Source of the DNA: Peptoclostridium litorale DSM 5388
GTDB taxonomy: Bacteria; Bacillota; Clostridia; Peptostreptococcales; Peptostreptococcaceae
Reading direction: 5' to 3'
Length of the DNA stretch: 64,000 nucleotides
Assembly (NCBI RefSeq): GCF_900141635.1
Contig: NZ_FSRH01000009.1
Coordinates: forward strand, 1 to 64,000
Shown here: piece by piece, positions 10,791-19,084 of the stretch
How positions within the stretch are numbered: position 1 is the first letter of the stretch
How the letters are laid out: each line of letters begins with the position of its first letter
Notes under the pieces: generated by a model
Told to the model about the DNA's origin: nothing
The model's input: only the letters and a program-made list of their open reading frames with translations
Databases searched by the model: none
Translations under genes and position numbers: made by a program

Positions 10791-12185
10791 TTACTTCCCA
10801 AGGTATTCAAGCGCCGCTTTGAGCTGGTTGTCCATATCGTCCGAAAGCATGAATTTCGAAAAATCTCCGCTCAGGCTCGAAAGCGTCTCTGCGCTCGCCT
10901 CTCCGCTTTGGGGCATTTCCACTTTGCCCTGGTATGCAACTACGCCTGCCGCTGTCGAGTCCCCGTATATTCCCTGAGGATCTGATATTTCATACCCTAA
11001 AAGCTGAAGCCTCTCCTGGAGCGCTAGAACGTCAAGTCCCGCGTCTCCCTTTTTCATTGCGTGGTCGGTTTCAAACGGAGTCATCTCACCTATGTCCACG
11101 ACTTCGTCCGCAAACCTTCCGGCTTCTATGTCAGGTACGAGCCCTGTCTGGTCTATCGACCTTCCTGAAGGAAGTACGTATTTCGCTATTGTAAGCTTTA
11201 TGGCCTCGCCGTTTTTAAGAGGCAGAAGCTTTTGCACGGTTCCCTTGCCGTATGTGTTTTCCCCTATTAGGACTCCCGACTTGCTATCCTGTATGGCCCC
11301 TGCGAGTATTTCAGAAGCGGATGCCGAGCCGCGGTCCACAAGCACGGCCACTTTGGAAAATACCGGAGTTCCATATGACGGATAGCTGCTTTCAGATCCG
11401 TTTTTGTACTTTATAGTGACTACTTTTCCCTTGGGTACGAAATCCTGGGCTATGGCCACAACGTCCACAAGGCCTCCTCCCGGATTTCCACGAAGGTCAA
11501 GCACCAGCTTGTTATTCCCCTGAGATTTCAGCTCGTTTACAGCCTTGCCCATGTTCTTTATGGAAACTTTCGAAAACTCCGAAAGCTTTATATACCCTAT
11601 GCCGTTTCCAAGCTCCCTGTATTTCACCGGATTGAGCTCGACCTGGCCTCTTTTTACGGAAACGTCGAATCTTCTGCCTCTTCTCTCTATTGTAAGGTTT
11701 ACAGACGTTCCTTCTTCGCCCCTTATCCTGTCCACTATTTCCTTGAGGTTTTCAGTGTCTGTTATCTCTTCTCCCTCTATCGCCCTTATTATGTCTCCAG
11801 GAAGAAGTCCCGCTTCAACCGCCGGAGAGTCTTCAATAGGCTCAAGTATTGTTACGTTACCGTCCCTGACCCCTATAAGGGCTCCTATTCCCGTGAAAGA
11901 CCCTTCCACCTCTTCGCTGAACTGCTGGTTTTGCTCCGCGTCGAGGTATACGCTGTGCTTGTCGAGGGCGTCAAACATTCCTTTCACCGCGGCGTCTATG
12001 AGCTCTTCCTCCGATATTTCATCCGCCGCATAGTTTTTTATTATATAGTTCTTTGTTGCGTTGAAAAACTCCATATCCTTTTCGATGTCCTGCTGTGCGT
12101 ATGAAATTCCGGAAGCAGCCATCACTGCAGCTACAGCAAATGCTGTGCATTTTGATATCATCTTGTTTACCTTCATATTTTGCAC
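10791..12185 (-). CDS. S41 family C-terminal processing peptidase with PDZ and peptidoglycan-binding domains
   Basis: Exported serine protease of the CtpA/CtpB family, acting outside the membrane. Signal peptide residues 1-30 (ISYA); PDZ domain about 95-180 (FTGIGALIG, PAVEAGLLPGD); peptidase core about 190-370 with LRGNPGGGL, the catalytic serine in GSASASEI (Ser289) and the lysine in TYGKGTVQ (Lys314), so the Ser-Lys dyad is intact. Residues about 385-450 (LDVLALQERLQLLGY) look like a PG_binding_1 domain, as in Gram-positive CtpB proteins that process envelope or sporulation factors. It has a short GGGGTG ribosome-binding site and its own promoter. Confidence 0.93.
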   Translation of the reverse strand: MQNMKVNKMISKCTAFAVAAVMAASGISYAQQDIEKDMEFFNATKNYIIKNYAADEISEEELIDAAVKGMFDALDKHSVYLDAEQNQQFSEEVEGSFTGIGALIGVRDGNVTILEPIEDSPAVEAGLLPGDIIRAIEGEEITDTENLKEIVDRIRGEEGTSVNLTIERRGRRFDVSVKRGQVELNPVKYRELGNGIGYIKLSEFSKVSIKNMGKAVNELKSQGNNKLVLDLRGNPGGGLVDVVAIAQDFVPKGKVVTIKYKNGSESSYPSYGTPVFSKVAVLVDRGSASASEILAGAIQDSKSGVLIGENTYGKGTVQKLLPLKNGEAIKLTIAKYVLPSGRSIDQTGLVPDIEAGRFADEVVDIGEMTPFETDHAMKKGDAGLDVLALQERLQLLGYEISDPQGIYGDSTAAGVVAYQGKVEMPQSGEASAETLSSLSGDFSKFMLSDDMDNQLKAALEYLGK

Positions 12186-12221
12186 CCCAATCCGTATGAC
12201 GTTTTATGGATATTTCTCTCT

Positions 12222-12250
12222 ATAGTATATCACAAGCGGCATGTTTTCAA
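12222..12250 (-). promoter_or_regulatory. Promoter of the S41 protease gene
   Basis: TTGAAA (12250-12245) and TACTAT (12227-12222) are spaced 17 bases apart on the minus strand, about 40 bases upstream of the start codon. Confidence 0.55.
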
Positions 12251-12302
12251 TCTTACTTTTAGCTTACAGTTGCACATGGACTCTGCTATGACGACATTAT
12301 AA

Positions 12303-12385
12303 AAGGGCTCTAGTATGGCATAGACCTCACGCTAATCTTACAGAACTCCATAAGAGCGTATCGGTTCATGCCATGCTGAGCCCTT
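12303..12385 (-). terminator. Long composite hairpin between a secreted-protein gene and the S41 protease gene
   Basis: The outer arms AAGGGCTC-AG-ATGGCAT and ATGCCAT-CT-AGCCCTT pair with one bulge and a wobble. Inside, ACGC/GCGT and TCTTA/TAAGA add a further stem. The total is 83 nt. On the minus strand the 3' side ends CCCTTTTAT, so it could terminate the 12442 gene, but it is much larger than a simple terminator. Confidence 0.5.
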
Positions 12386-12441
12386 GCAGTTTGAAAATGC
12401 AAGCCGTCCGGCAGGTTCATACTCCACATGCCTTTGCCATG

Positions 12442-13251
12442 CTATCTTTCGTAGTCCACGTCAAGGTCCTTGTCACTGTAGTCGTAGTTGTATCTTGCAA
12501 GGTCGTCCCCTTCCTCGTCCTCGACGTAAACTCTAACGTCCTCCTTGAACTCTCGGGTTATGTCCCTGCATATGTCTTCTATATAGTCCCTGAATTCATC
12601 CTTGTCCCTTTCGCCCCAGTATCCAGAGTCGCTTTTGTCAAAGTCGCCTTCCATTTTGACCTTCACATCCCCTGATGACCAAGAAAGCTTTATGTCGAAC
12701 TCAAGCGTCTTGTCTCCCTTTGTGTACCTGTCGTAGTCATCCCTTATTTCGTCTTCAATGTCGTCAAGATCTTCGTCGTCATCATCGTCATCGCCATAGT
12801 CTCCGGAGAGAATTTCATTTTTCTTCCTCTCTTTTGCCAGCTCGTACTTCAGCCTTTCTATTTCCTTTTGCTCCTTGTCGTCCTCGTAGGCGTCATAGGG
12901 CCTTGAAAGGCTTTCCTGTACATAGTCATATCCCTTTGAGCTGTCTATCTCTATAGGCTTCGAGCCGGGCCTGGATATGTATATGTAAGGCCTGTCCGGA
13001 TCCAGCGTTATTTCGCTTCCCATCATCTTTGACACTGCGTCAAGCGGCAGGTATACTCTGTTTTCGTATATGAAAGGCTCCGAAGAAAGCTGTTCCTGCT
13101 CTCCGTTGTATATGAGCTTTATCCCCGGTATCATTACGGTTATGTCTTTTGTCGTATACTCCTGTGCATAAGAGCTTGCAGAAAACATGCAAAACAGCAT
13201 GACTAAAAGGGCCGCTTTATTGATCATCTTCTTTATGGTTTTATTTTCCAT
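12442..13251 (-). CDS. Secreted acidic protein with copper-amine-oxidase N-terminal-like domain
   Basis: The signal peptide (residues about 1-29) is followed by a domain (about 32-95) with IPGIKLIYNGEQEQL, PFIYENRVYLPLDAVSKMMG and ITLDPDRPYIYI. This is the pattern of the copper amine oxidase N-terminal-like domain common in clostridial surface proteins. The C-terminal half is very charged, with a long Asp run (GDYGDDDDDDEDLDD), then a segment rich in Asp/Lys/Tyr that may be coiled or Ca2+-binding. No catalytic residues are seen. The ATG at 13251 is preferred over the GTG at 13260, because AAGGAGG lies eight bases before it and overlaps the GTG. Confidence 0.8.
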   Translation of the reverse strand: MENKTIKKMINKAALLVMLFCMFSASSYAQEYTTKDITVMIPGIKLIYNGEQEQLSSEPFIYENRVYLPLDAVSKMMGSEITLDPDRPYIYISRPGSKPIEIDSSKGYDYVQESLSRPYDAYEDDKEQKEIERLKYELAKERKKNEILSGDYGDDDDDDEDLDDIEDEIRDDYDRYTKGDKTLEFDIKLSWSSGDVKVKMEGDFDKSDSGYWGERDKDEFRDYIEDICRDITREFKEDVRVYVEDEEGDDLARYNYDYSDKDLDVDYER

Positions 13252-13348
13252 GTAATTCACCTCCTTAATACCACTTCATGCTTTGTAGTCCAGTTGTGCA
13301 TATTAGCCCTGCACTATAAATGTTTATCGGCAGGCCTCCTGCATATCT

Positions 13349-14227
13349 TTAGACATTCCCTGAAGCTGCCTGCTCCCTTATAAATAAATATATACCCACT
13401 ATTACAACCGCCCCACCTGCAATGGTTACAAACGGAGGCACCTCCCCAAGCAGGCCTACAGCCATTATCGATGCAAATACGGGCTCCGACAGGAGTGATG
13501 TGGATACGAACGTGGGGCTTATGTGTTCAAGCGACCAGTTGAAAAGGCTGTGTCCCAAAAGCGTGCAAAGCACCGCAAGAGCGAAGAATATAAGGAGCTC
13601 ATTTTTAGGGTATGGCCAGATGGGGGTCTTCGTGGCAAAATCCATTGCAAGCAGCACGGCCATGCAGCTTGAATATACGAGAAATGTGTATGGCAGCACC
13701 GAAAACTTTTTCCTGACGCTCCTTCCTATGAGCATGTATCCGGATACGAACGCCGCCCCTAAAATCGCCAGAAAGTCGCCGTAAATCACATTGGAACCCG
13801 CAGCGCTGTCGCCAAGAGATATTATCACGCTTCCCAAAAGGGCTGTTATTATGTAGGCAAGAGCCTTCATCGAGGTGCTTTCCCTGAAGAACATGTAGCT
13901 TCCCGCAACAACGAATATGGCGTGCGTGTCGACTAGAACTGTAGAGCTTGCAACAGATGTATAGTCCAATGATGCAAACCAGGTCGTGAAGTGGAGAGCC
14001 AAAAACGCTCCTGAAGCCAGGCAAAGCAGAAGGTCCTTTCCCCTTATTTTCAATAGCTCCTGCCTGTGCCTCGTCAAAACGACAGGCGCAATAAGCACCA
14101 CCGTAAATCCCAGCCTGTATGTGGCAACTATCAGGGCCGGCGCATCCGAAAGCCTCACGAGTATGGATGAAAATGATGTGAATAAAACACCTAGCATTAC
14201 TATTACCTTTACTGTATTCGCGCTCAT
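13349..14227 (-). CDS. EamA/DMT-family membrane transporter
   Basis: A multi-spanning hydrophobic protein of about 292 residues, made of two EamA halves of five predicted helices each (drug/metabolite transporter superfamily, ten helices in total). The first half shows YRLGFTVVLIAPVVL and the second LVYSSCMAVLLAMDF and a typical TFVSTSLLSEPVFASIMAV segment. Members export amino acids, metabolites or drugs; the substrate cannot be read from sequence. The start at 14227 (MSANTVKV) has GGAG seven bases upstream; the longer reading to 14245 does not. It stands alone between terminator-bounded genes. Confidence 0.85.
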   Translation of the reverse strand: MSANTVKVIVMLGVLFTSFSSILVRLSDAPALIVATYRLGFTVVLIAPVVLTRHRQELLKIRGKDLLLCLASGAFLALHFTTWFASLDYTSVASSTVLVDTHAIFVVAGSYMFFRESTSMKALAYIITALLGSVIISLGDSAAGSNVIYGDFLAILGAAFVSGYMLIGRSVRKKFSVLPYTFLVYSSCMAVLLAMDFATKTPIWPYPKNELLIFFALAVLCTLLGHSLFNWSLEHISPTFVSTSLLSEPVFASIMAVGLLGEVPPFVTIAGGAVVIVGIYLFIREQAASGNV

Positions 14228-14283
14228 CTCGTTCTCCCTTCGCATTGGAATTGCTTATTTTGAAATCTTTGTGATTTTTTTGT

Positions 14284-14315
14284 ACAAAAAAAACTGCCGG
14301 ACCTGCCGGCAGTTT
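14284..14315 (-). terminator. Terminator of the ferredoxin gene
   Basis: On the minus strand AAACTGCCGG pairs with CCGGCAGTTT around CAGGT, followed by eight T. Confidence 0.9.
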
Positions 14316-14336
14316 CTGCTTTTATGTAGCCTCTTA

Positions 14337-14507
14337 TTATTCTGGCTGTGGTGCGTCTACTGGACAAACGCTTGCACAAGCTCCGCAGTCTATGCAAGTT
14401 GCAGCATCTACAACATATAGTCCGTCTCCAGCGCTTATAGCGTTAACTGGACACTCAGATTCACAAGCTCCACAGTTTACACATGCATCAGTGATTTTGT
14501 AAGCCAT
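14337..14507 (-). CDS. 2[4Fe-4S] ferredoxin, clostridial type
   Basis: A 56-residue electron carrier with two classical CxxCxxCxxxCP motifs: [12 protein letters not shown] at residues 9-20 and [12 protein letters not shown] at 38-49. Length and spacing match clostridial ferredoxins that serve pyruvate and other 2-oxoacid oxidoreductases and hydrogenases in the cytoplasm. The ATG at 14507 has GGAGGA upstream; the longer frame to 14627 is not a real N-terminus. A promoter and a Fur-box-like palindrome lie just upstream, suggesting iron-dependent control. Confidence 0.96.
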   Translation of the reverse strand: MAYKITDACVNCGACESECPVNAISAGDGLYVVDAATCIDCGACASVCPVDAPQPE

Positions 14508-14540
14508 TTTAAAGTCCTCCTCTAATGTTTTTATTTTTTT

Positions 14541-14558
14541 GATAATGATTTCATTATC
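14541..14558. promoter_or_regulatory. Fur-box-like palindrome in the ferredoxin leader
   Basis: GATAATGATTTCATTATC is an 18-base perfect inverted repeat, one base shorter than the classical Fur consensus and very similar to it. It lies immediately after the predicted transcription start, a typical repressor position. It also contains a possible micro-ORF (ATG on the minus strand, MKSLSKK) with its own GGAGG. Confidence 0.5.
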
Positions 14559-14567
14559 TCTACCTCC

Positions 14568-14595
14568 ATTATAATTATTCTTCACCAGTTTGCAA
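14568..14595 (-). promoter_or_regulatory. Promoter of the ferredoxin gene
   Basis: TTGCAA (14595-14590) and a perfect TATAAT (14573-14568) are spaced 16 bases apart on the minus strand. Confidence 0.6.
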
Positions 14596-14673
14596 AGGAA
14601 TTTTTTTAAAACAACAAAAATTTCCACGAGTTCTCCAAAATTCCATTTTTTTAGACTTCAATTGCCTTTAAGG

Positions 14674-14807
14674 TGTTGATAAGTTGTGTATATTGTTGAT
14701 AATTCTGTTTTTTTATCGTAATTGTGAAAAATATTGTGGATAATTCTGTGGGTACTGTTGATAAGGTGCTTTAACATGTTAATCTTGTGTTAATTCCATG
14801 TGGATTT
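14674..14807 (+). promoter_or_regulatory. Cluster of DnaA-box-like 9-mers
   Basis: Six same-strand 9-mers resemble TGTGNATAA, the complement of the DnaA box: TGTTGATAA at 14674, 14694 and 14756, a perfect TGTGGATAA at 14735, TGTGTATAT at 14685 and TGTGGATTT at 14799. The region is AT-rich and lies between the divergent ferredoxin and SLH genes. Two copies sit in an 18-base near-repeat (TATTGTTGATAATTCTGT and TATTGTGGATAATTCTGT, 41 bases apart). Confidence 0.5.
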
Positions 14808-14906
14808 TTAATATCTTTGGGTATATACTAAAATTAGTGGGATTTGTATTTTTTTCAAATATACTCCTTCCCTCAAATACATATCTATGAAAGGATGGTA
14901 TTATTT

Positions 14907-15971
14907 ATGAAGAAAAGGTTTTTAAAGAGTTTCACCGCCCTGATAGTGGCCGCCATGATGATTTTCCCATCAGCCATATTCGCAGCGACATTTTCAGATG
15001 TGCAGGCAAGCGACTGGTATTTTAAAAGCGTAGAAAAGCTTGCAAGCCAAAAAATAATCGGAGGGTATAACGACAATTCATTCAGACCTCAAAACACTGT
15101 CACAAGAGCTGAATTCTTAAAGATGGTAATGGCATCGCTTGAATACAGCGAGCAGTCAAAATACGGCGAGCACTGGGTAACGGCATGGCTTGACAAGGCA
15201 TACACAAAAGAACTTCTCGACGAGGGCGACAGGAAATTTTTCAATTTGGACTCTATAGACCAGCCTATAACAAGACGCGAGATGGCAAAACTCGCAGTTC
15301 GTTCTACAAGGATCATACCTGTCGACAGGGACATCAACTCATATATAACTGATTTCGACACAATAGAATCGGAGTACAAGGAATTTGTGAAGGATGCATT
15401 CTTCGAGGGAATAATCACTGGTTATCCAGACAACACATTCATGCCTTACAACACTCTTACAAGAGCCGAGGCAAGCGTTGTAATAGACAGGATACTGAGC
15501 ACCGATTCAAGGAAACCGCCTTCACAGACAATGTACGACAAACGATTCACAGAGACTAGAAACTTCGTTCAGCCTTATGCAAAGAACTTCGTATTAAACG
15601 AATCGACAGGCACTGGCTTCATATACAATTCAGACTTCAGCAACAACCCAAGCCAGGAAACACTTTCGAAGGGCAAGCCTTACACTTATGACTTCATGAT
15701 AGACGTCATGACTGAGAGCCTTAAAAACACAAGAGGCTACGACTACATGATAAGCTTCGATCCTGACATGAGCGACGAGTCCAAGACTCTGCTAAACGAA
15801 TACCTAAAGACAATAATGCCTTACAACTATTCAGGCGTGATCGACATGGGAATCGAAAACATGAACGCCGGAACAGACAGCATCAAAAACGCGGATGTCG
15901 ACGGATGGAAACTCAGATTCTCGAACTCGACAGGAGAAAACCCTGTAGTAATGATACAGATAACCAGATAA
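14907..15971 (+). CDS. SLH-domain surface protein (354 aa)
   Basis: The signal peptide is residues 1-26 (AIFAA). At least two clear SLH motifs follow: TFSDVQASDWYFKSVEKLA with IIGGYNDNSFRPQNTVTRAEFLK, and YKEFVKDAFFEGIITGYPDNTFMPYNTLTRAEA. A more divergent repeat lies between them (HWVTAWLDKAY). These anchor the protein to cell-wall polymer. The C-terminal ~140 residues (after SRKPPSQ) form a domain I do not recognise, perhaps the functional part. The ATG at 14907 is supported by AAAGGA; the longer reading to 14844 lacks a signal peptide at its start. A weak promoter (TATACT near 14825) overlaps the DnaA-box-like cluster. Confidence 0.88.
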   Translation: MKKRFLKSFTALIVAAMMIFPSAIFAATFSDVQASDWYFKSVEKLASQKIIGGYNDNSFRPQNTVTRAEFLKMVMASLEYSEQSKYGEHWVTAWLDKAYTKELLDEGDRKFFNLDSIDQPITRREMAKLAVRSTRIIPVDRDINSYITDFDTIESEYKEFVKDAFFEGIITGYPDNTFMPYNTLTRAEASVVIDRILSTDSRKPPSQTMYDKRFTETRNFVQPYAKNFVLNESTGTGFIYNSDFSNNPSQETLSKGKPYTYDFMIDVMTESLKNTRGYDYMISFDPDMSDESKTLLNEYLKTIMPYNYSGVIDMGIENMNAGTDSIKNADVDGWKLRFSNSTGENPVVMIQITR

Positions 15972-15992
15972 CCACATTTCACATTCATTAAC

Positions 15993-16038
15993 AAAACCCT
16001 GCCATTTAAACAAAACTGTTTGAATGACAGGGTTTTTT
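15993..16038 (+). terminator. Terminator of the SLH gene
   Basis: AAAACCCTG-CATT-AAAC pairs with GTTT-AATG-CAGGGTTTT and ends in TTTTTT. Confidence 0.88.
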
Positions 16039-16118
16039 AGTTTTTCAGTGTCATATTCTATAAAATGCAAGAAACCTCAAAACGTAAGACTAACGGCTGT
16101 TCATACCTGCAAGCCCCC

Positions 16119-16955
16119 TTAAAACGCCACCACTATGCCGCCTTCGCCTGCGTATACCGTTGTTATTCCCTTTCCCTCGACTATTACGACATCCTTGAAT
16201 GAGAAATTCTCCTGCATCTGCACCTTAAGGCTTTCGGCCTTTTCAAGGCAGTTCACATGGGATATGCCAATTATCTTTCCTTCCATATTCACTGCACTCT
16301 CTCCTATGAGCTCCACAAGCCTTTTGAAAGCCTTTTTAGAGCCTCTTGCCTTTTCAACGAGATAGATGTTGCCGTGTTCGTCGGCCCCCATTATGGGCTT
16401 TATCGAAAGGGCCGTTCCTATTATTCCCGCTATGCGGCTTATCCTTCCGGCCTTTATGAGTGTGTCCAGCGATTCGAGTATGAAAAGCGTCTTCATTCCG
16501 CCTATATACTGCTCAACCCTTTGGACTATCTCGCCCCCTTCAAGATTTTGGTCTAAAAGCTCCTTTATCTTCAGGCCTATGAGAGTCTCAGCTATCGTCG
16601 CGCTTTTAGAGTCAAACACGTGTATGAATTTGTCATTGTCATTTTCAAGCGCCATTTCCTTCGCAAGCTGAGCGCTAGAATAGCTCGAGCTCAGCTTCGA
16701 TGAAAGCGTCACCGCAAAGACCCCTTGCGCGCCTTCATATGCCTTTACATAGTCCAAAGGAGAAGGGCTTGCCGTCTTGGGCGCCTTTGGCGACTCCTTT
16801 ATTATTTTTATGAGCTCGAGCGTGTCCAGATTTTCATCGTCCCTTATGCTCACATCTCCCACCTGTATTGTCAGCGGCACTATCTGGGGGCTCAGGCTCT
16901 CTTGTATCTCCCTGTTTGTGTCGAAGCAGCTGTCTCCCACTATCTTATATTCCAT
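16119..16955 (-). CDS. DegV family fatty-acid-binding protein
   Basis: 278 residues, the usual size for DegV/FakB-type proteins. These cytosolic proteins bind fatty acids and, as FakB, present them to the fatty acid kinase FakA. Family features include an N-terminal YKIVGDSCFD, TASPSPLDYV, FAVTLSSKLSSSY and the later AGRISRIAGIIGTALSIKPIM stretch. No fakA partner lies nearby. The ATG at 16955 is chosen over 16973 because GGAG sits eight bases before it. Confidence 0.9.
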   Translation of the reverse strand: MEYKIVGDSCFDTNREIQESLSPQIVPLTIQVGDVSIRDDENLDTLELIKIIKESPKAPKTASPSPLDYVKAYEGAQGVFAVTLSSKLSSSYSSAQLAKEMALENDNDKFIHVFDSKSATIAETLIGLKIKELLDQNLEGGEIVQRVEQYIGGMKTLFILESLDTLIKAGRISRIAGIIGTALSIKPIMGADEHGNIYLVEKARGSKKAFKRLVELIGESAVNMEGKIIGISHVNCLEKAESLKVQMQENFSFKDVVIVEGKGITTVYAGEGGIVVAF

Positions 16956-17213
16956 TGTTATTTCTCCTTCCAAAATTCATATCGAACCTGATGATGCACT
17001 GAATGCTCACATGTTCCTATATCCATTATAGTATACAGGAGCTTTATATTTCATGGAAAATACGAAACTCCCATTCTCATTTAATTAAATACCACATATC
17101 ACTTTTCCAAAACAGCAAAGCATTCATGTAAAATTGATATTTTTAATTTCAGCTCGCCATTATTGGGTAAATTCCTAAGTAAAGCAATTTCAGATTTGAA
17201 GGAGGATGAATTT

Positions 17214-17687
17214 ATGAAATGGGAGACAATGCGTCTTTCAATGGCTCTTTTTATTTTTTATATGCTTTTGACGGCGGACACATCTGCCGTGAACATGGTT
17301 TCCGGAGCTTTGGTCTCGGCTGCCATATCCTCGGTTTCTACGAATGTGTTTTTCAAGTCCGAAAGACCGACTAGAATCCCGAATATTTTCACACTGTGCG
17401 TATACACGGTGTTTTTGATATTCGAAATATACAAGTCTTCGTTCCTCTACATGGCCAGAATAATAAAAAATGATACGCACCCTGTGGTCGTAAAGGTGAG
17501 GCTTCGCACCTCAAACCCATTCATAGTGGCCGCGGTTGCAAATTCAATAACACTGACTCCGGGAACCATAGCAATAGACGCCAATGAAAATACGCTTATG
17601 GTTCTAACTTCAGACGGCAAAAAAATGCCATCTGATATTCAATCCGGAATCAAAAAATCATTCGAAGACAGGCTGGGGGGATGGTGA
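17214..17687 (+). CDS. mrpE: Mrp/Mbh-type antiporter subunit E
   Basis: First gene of an eight-gene membrane complex. 157 residues with two or three N-terminal membrane helices (ALFIFYMLLTAD, FTLCVYTVFLIFEIYKSS) and a cytoplasmic tail containing the family signature NPFIVAAVANSITLTPGT. MrpE (MbhA in membrane-bound hydrogenases) is a structural subunit needed for assembly of the Na+/H+ antiporter. The ATG at 17214 has GGAGG upstream; the ORF start at 17163 does not. The next gene starts four bases after the stop. Confidence 0.93.
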   Translation: MKWETMRLSMALFIFYMLLTADTSAVNMVSGALVSAAISSVSTNVFFKSERPTRIPNIFTLCVYTVFLIFEIYKSSFLYMARIIKNDTHPVVVKVRLRTSNPFIVAAVANSITLTPGTIAIDANENTLMVLTSDGKKMPSDIQSGIKKSFEDRLGGW

Positions 17688-17691
17688 TAAC

Positions 17692-17949
17692 ATGCTTCTT
17701 TTCACAATATACTTCATAACAGCGGCAACGGCGCTTTCTCTTGTAAAGGCCATTATAGGACCTACCATATGGGACAGGCTGCTCGCCCTGAATCTCATAT
17801 CGGCCAAAACAGTGATGCTTCTTACCGCCTATTCCGTCTACATGGGCAATTTGAGGCTTCTTGACATATCAATAGCATATGTGGTGGTTGGATTTTTGGG
17901 CGTTACGCTTCTTTCCAGCTACATCCTAAGGGGGGGGCGTCAAAAATGA
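17692..17949 (+). CDS. mrpF: Mrp/Mbh-type antiporter subunit F
   Basis: 85 residues with three membrane helices. GPTIWDRLLALNLISAKTVMLLTAYS is the MrpF/MbhB signature; the conserved Asp in the WDRLLALN motif is present. A small membrane subunit of the antiporter module. Its last four bases (ATGA, 17946-17949) overlap the start of mrpG, so the two genes are translationally coupled. Confidence 0.93.
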   Translation: MLLFTIYFITAATALSLVKAIIGPTIWDRLLALNLISAKTVMLLTAYSVYMGNLRLLDISIAYVVVGFLGVTLLSSYILRGGRQK

Positions 17950-18272
17950 TATCTGATTTTCTGCTTGTAATGGTCTGCGTGTACATAGCTTTCGGACTGC
18001 TCGGAACGTTCAGGTTCAAGAGCATATACTCAAGGCTTCTCACCGGAAGCAAAATAGACACGGCAGCAATGATAACACTCCTTATAGCCCTTATGCTCAG
18101 GGCGACAACCTGGCAGTTTTCGCTCAAGATATTCCTTATACTGGTCATAATGCTCGTTACAACGCCCATAAGCAGCCACATAATAGCCAGGTCGGCGTTT
18201 GAAACCGGCATAGATGTCGAGGTCAAGGACCCTGAGGACGAGTATTTGAAGGAGGAGGGCCATGATGAGTGA
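17946..18272 (+). CDS. mrpG: Mrp/Mbh-type antiporter subunit G
   Basis: 108 residues with three helices. LLGTFRFKSIYSRLLTGSKIDT resembles the MrpG/MbhC family core, and TTPISSHIIARSAF is the conserved ending of the third helix. It overlaps mrpF by four bases and the next gene by 11. A membrane subunit of the cation/proton antiporter. Confidence 0.9.
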   Translation: MISDFLLVMVCVYIAFGLLGTFRFKSIYSRLLTGSKIDTAAMITLLIALMLRATTWQFSLKIFLILVIMLVTTPISSHIIARSAFETGIDVEVKDPEDEYLKEEGHDE

Positions 18273-18804
18273 TTCACTTCTGCTAATTATACTTACGGTG
18301 TGCTCCGTTTCAATAGTGCTTCAAAAGGACCTTTTCAAAAGTGTAATACTCTACAGCGTTTTTTCGCTAATATGCGCAACGCTTTATTTTATATATAGCG
18401 CTCCCGATGTGGCTCTTGCCGAAGTGGCAGTGGGAAGCGCGTTCATACCCGTGATTTTCATAATAGCAATATCACGCCAGAAGGAGTTCGTGGTGGTGAG
18501 CTATATTTTTGACGATTTTTTGAGCAAGGAGCTTCCCGGCGGAAAGGCGGGAACCGGATACGAGCTGCTGTCGAGATTCTGCTCAATATACGGCCTGAGC
18601 CTTGTGCTCTGCCCGAATGAGGACGGCAAATTCTGCGGGTTCTTGAAGATAAGCAATGTAGACCTTTTCATATCAAAGTCCGATGAAACATATGTCATAA
18701 AGGGCAAGTCATCGAGCCTCCTTATGAAAAGGCTCGAATCCATGCTGATCCCATATGACGACATAAGAGTGGAGATGATTAGCGATGAAGAAATCTTTGA
18801 TTAA
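18262..18804 (+). CDS. MbhD-like (DUF4040, MrpA C-terminal part) subunit with cytosolic extension
   Basis: Residues about 1-90 hold three helices and the core FKSVILYSVFSLICATLYFIYSAPDVALAEVAVGSA, matching MbhD, the DUF4040 segment that is part of MrpA in Bacillus-type Mrp complexes. The protein is 180 aa, about twice the usual ~95. Residues about 95-180 are soluble, from DDFLSKELPGGKAGTGYELL to PYDDIRVEMISDEE, and match nothing I know. The start has AAGGAGG and two adjacent ATG codons. It overlaps the next gene by 20 bases. The tail may be a regulatory or docking domain (inference). Confidence 0.82.
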   Translation: MMSDSLLLIILTVCSVSIVLQKDLFKSVILYSVFSLICATLYFIYSAPDVALAEVAVGSAFIPVIFIIAISRQKEFVVVSYIFDDFLSKELPGGKAGTGYELLSRFCSIYGLSLVLCPNEDGKFCGFLKISNVDLFISKSDETYVIKGKSSSLLMKRLESMLIPYDDIRVEMISDEEIFD

Positions 18805-19072
18805 AATACTCAGGGAGACGACCCTTCTTTCAATGCTGGCATTTTGCCTTTGGGCACTTTCTGCTGCCGCAGCGGAGTCATCGGGCTCCATAAGCAGTAT
18901 TTCAAAGGATTTTTTCATGGGAAACGGCTATATGGACACGGGCGCCAGCAACATAGTCGCCGCTATATACCTCGACTACAGGCTTTTGGACTCAATATTC
19001 GAGTCCAGCCTTCTCCTTGTGACAATAGCCGGCGTTCTTCATATTTCAAAATCCGAAGATTCAATAGACTAG
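18785..19072 (+). CDS. MbhE-like (MrpA/MrpB junction) antiporter subunit
   Basis: 95 residues with an N-terminal helix and a C-terminal helix. The motif MDTGASNIVAAIYLDYRLLDSIFES is the family signature of MbhE, found near the end of MrpA in Bacillus-type complexes (DTGATNIVTAVLLDYR-like). It starts inside the previous gene, so the two are translated together. Confidence 0.85.
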   Translation: MKKSLIKILRETTLLSMLAFCLWALSAAAAESSGSISSISKDFFMGNGYMDTGASNIVAAIYLDYRLLDSIFESSLLLVTIAGVLHISKSEDSID

Positions 19073-19084
19073 GAGGCGGTTAAG

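Noticed and set aside
14674-14807. Chromosomal origin oriC
   Set aside because: No dnaA, dnaN, gidA or parAB gene nearby and no other sign of an origin; only the box cluster is seen.
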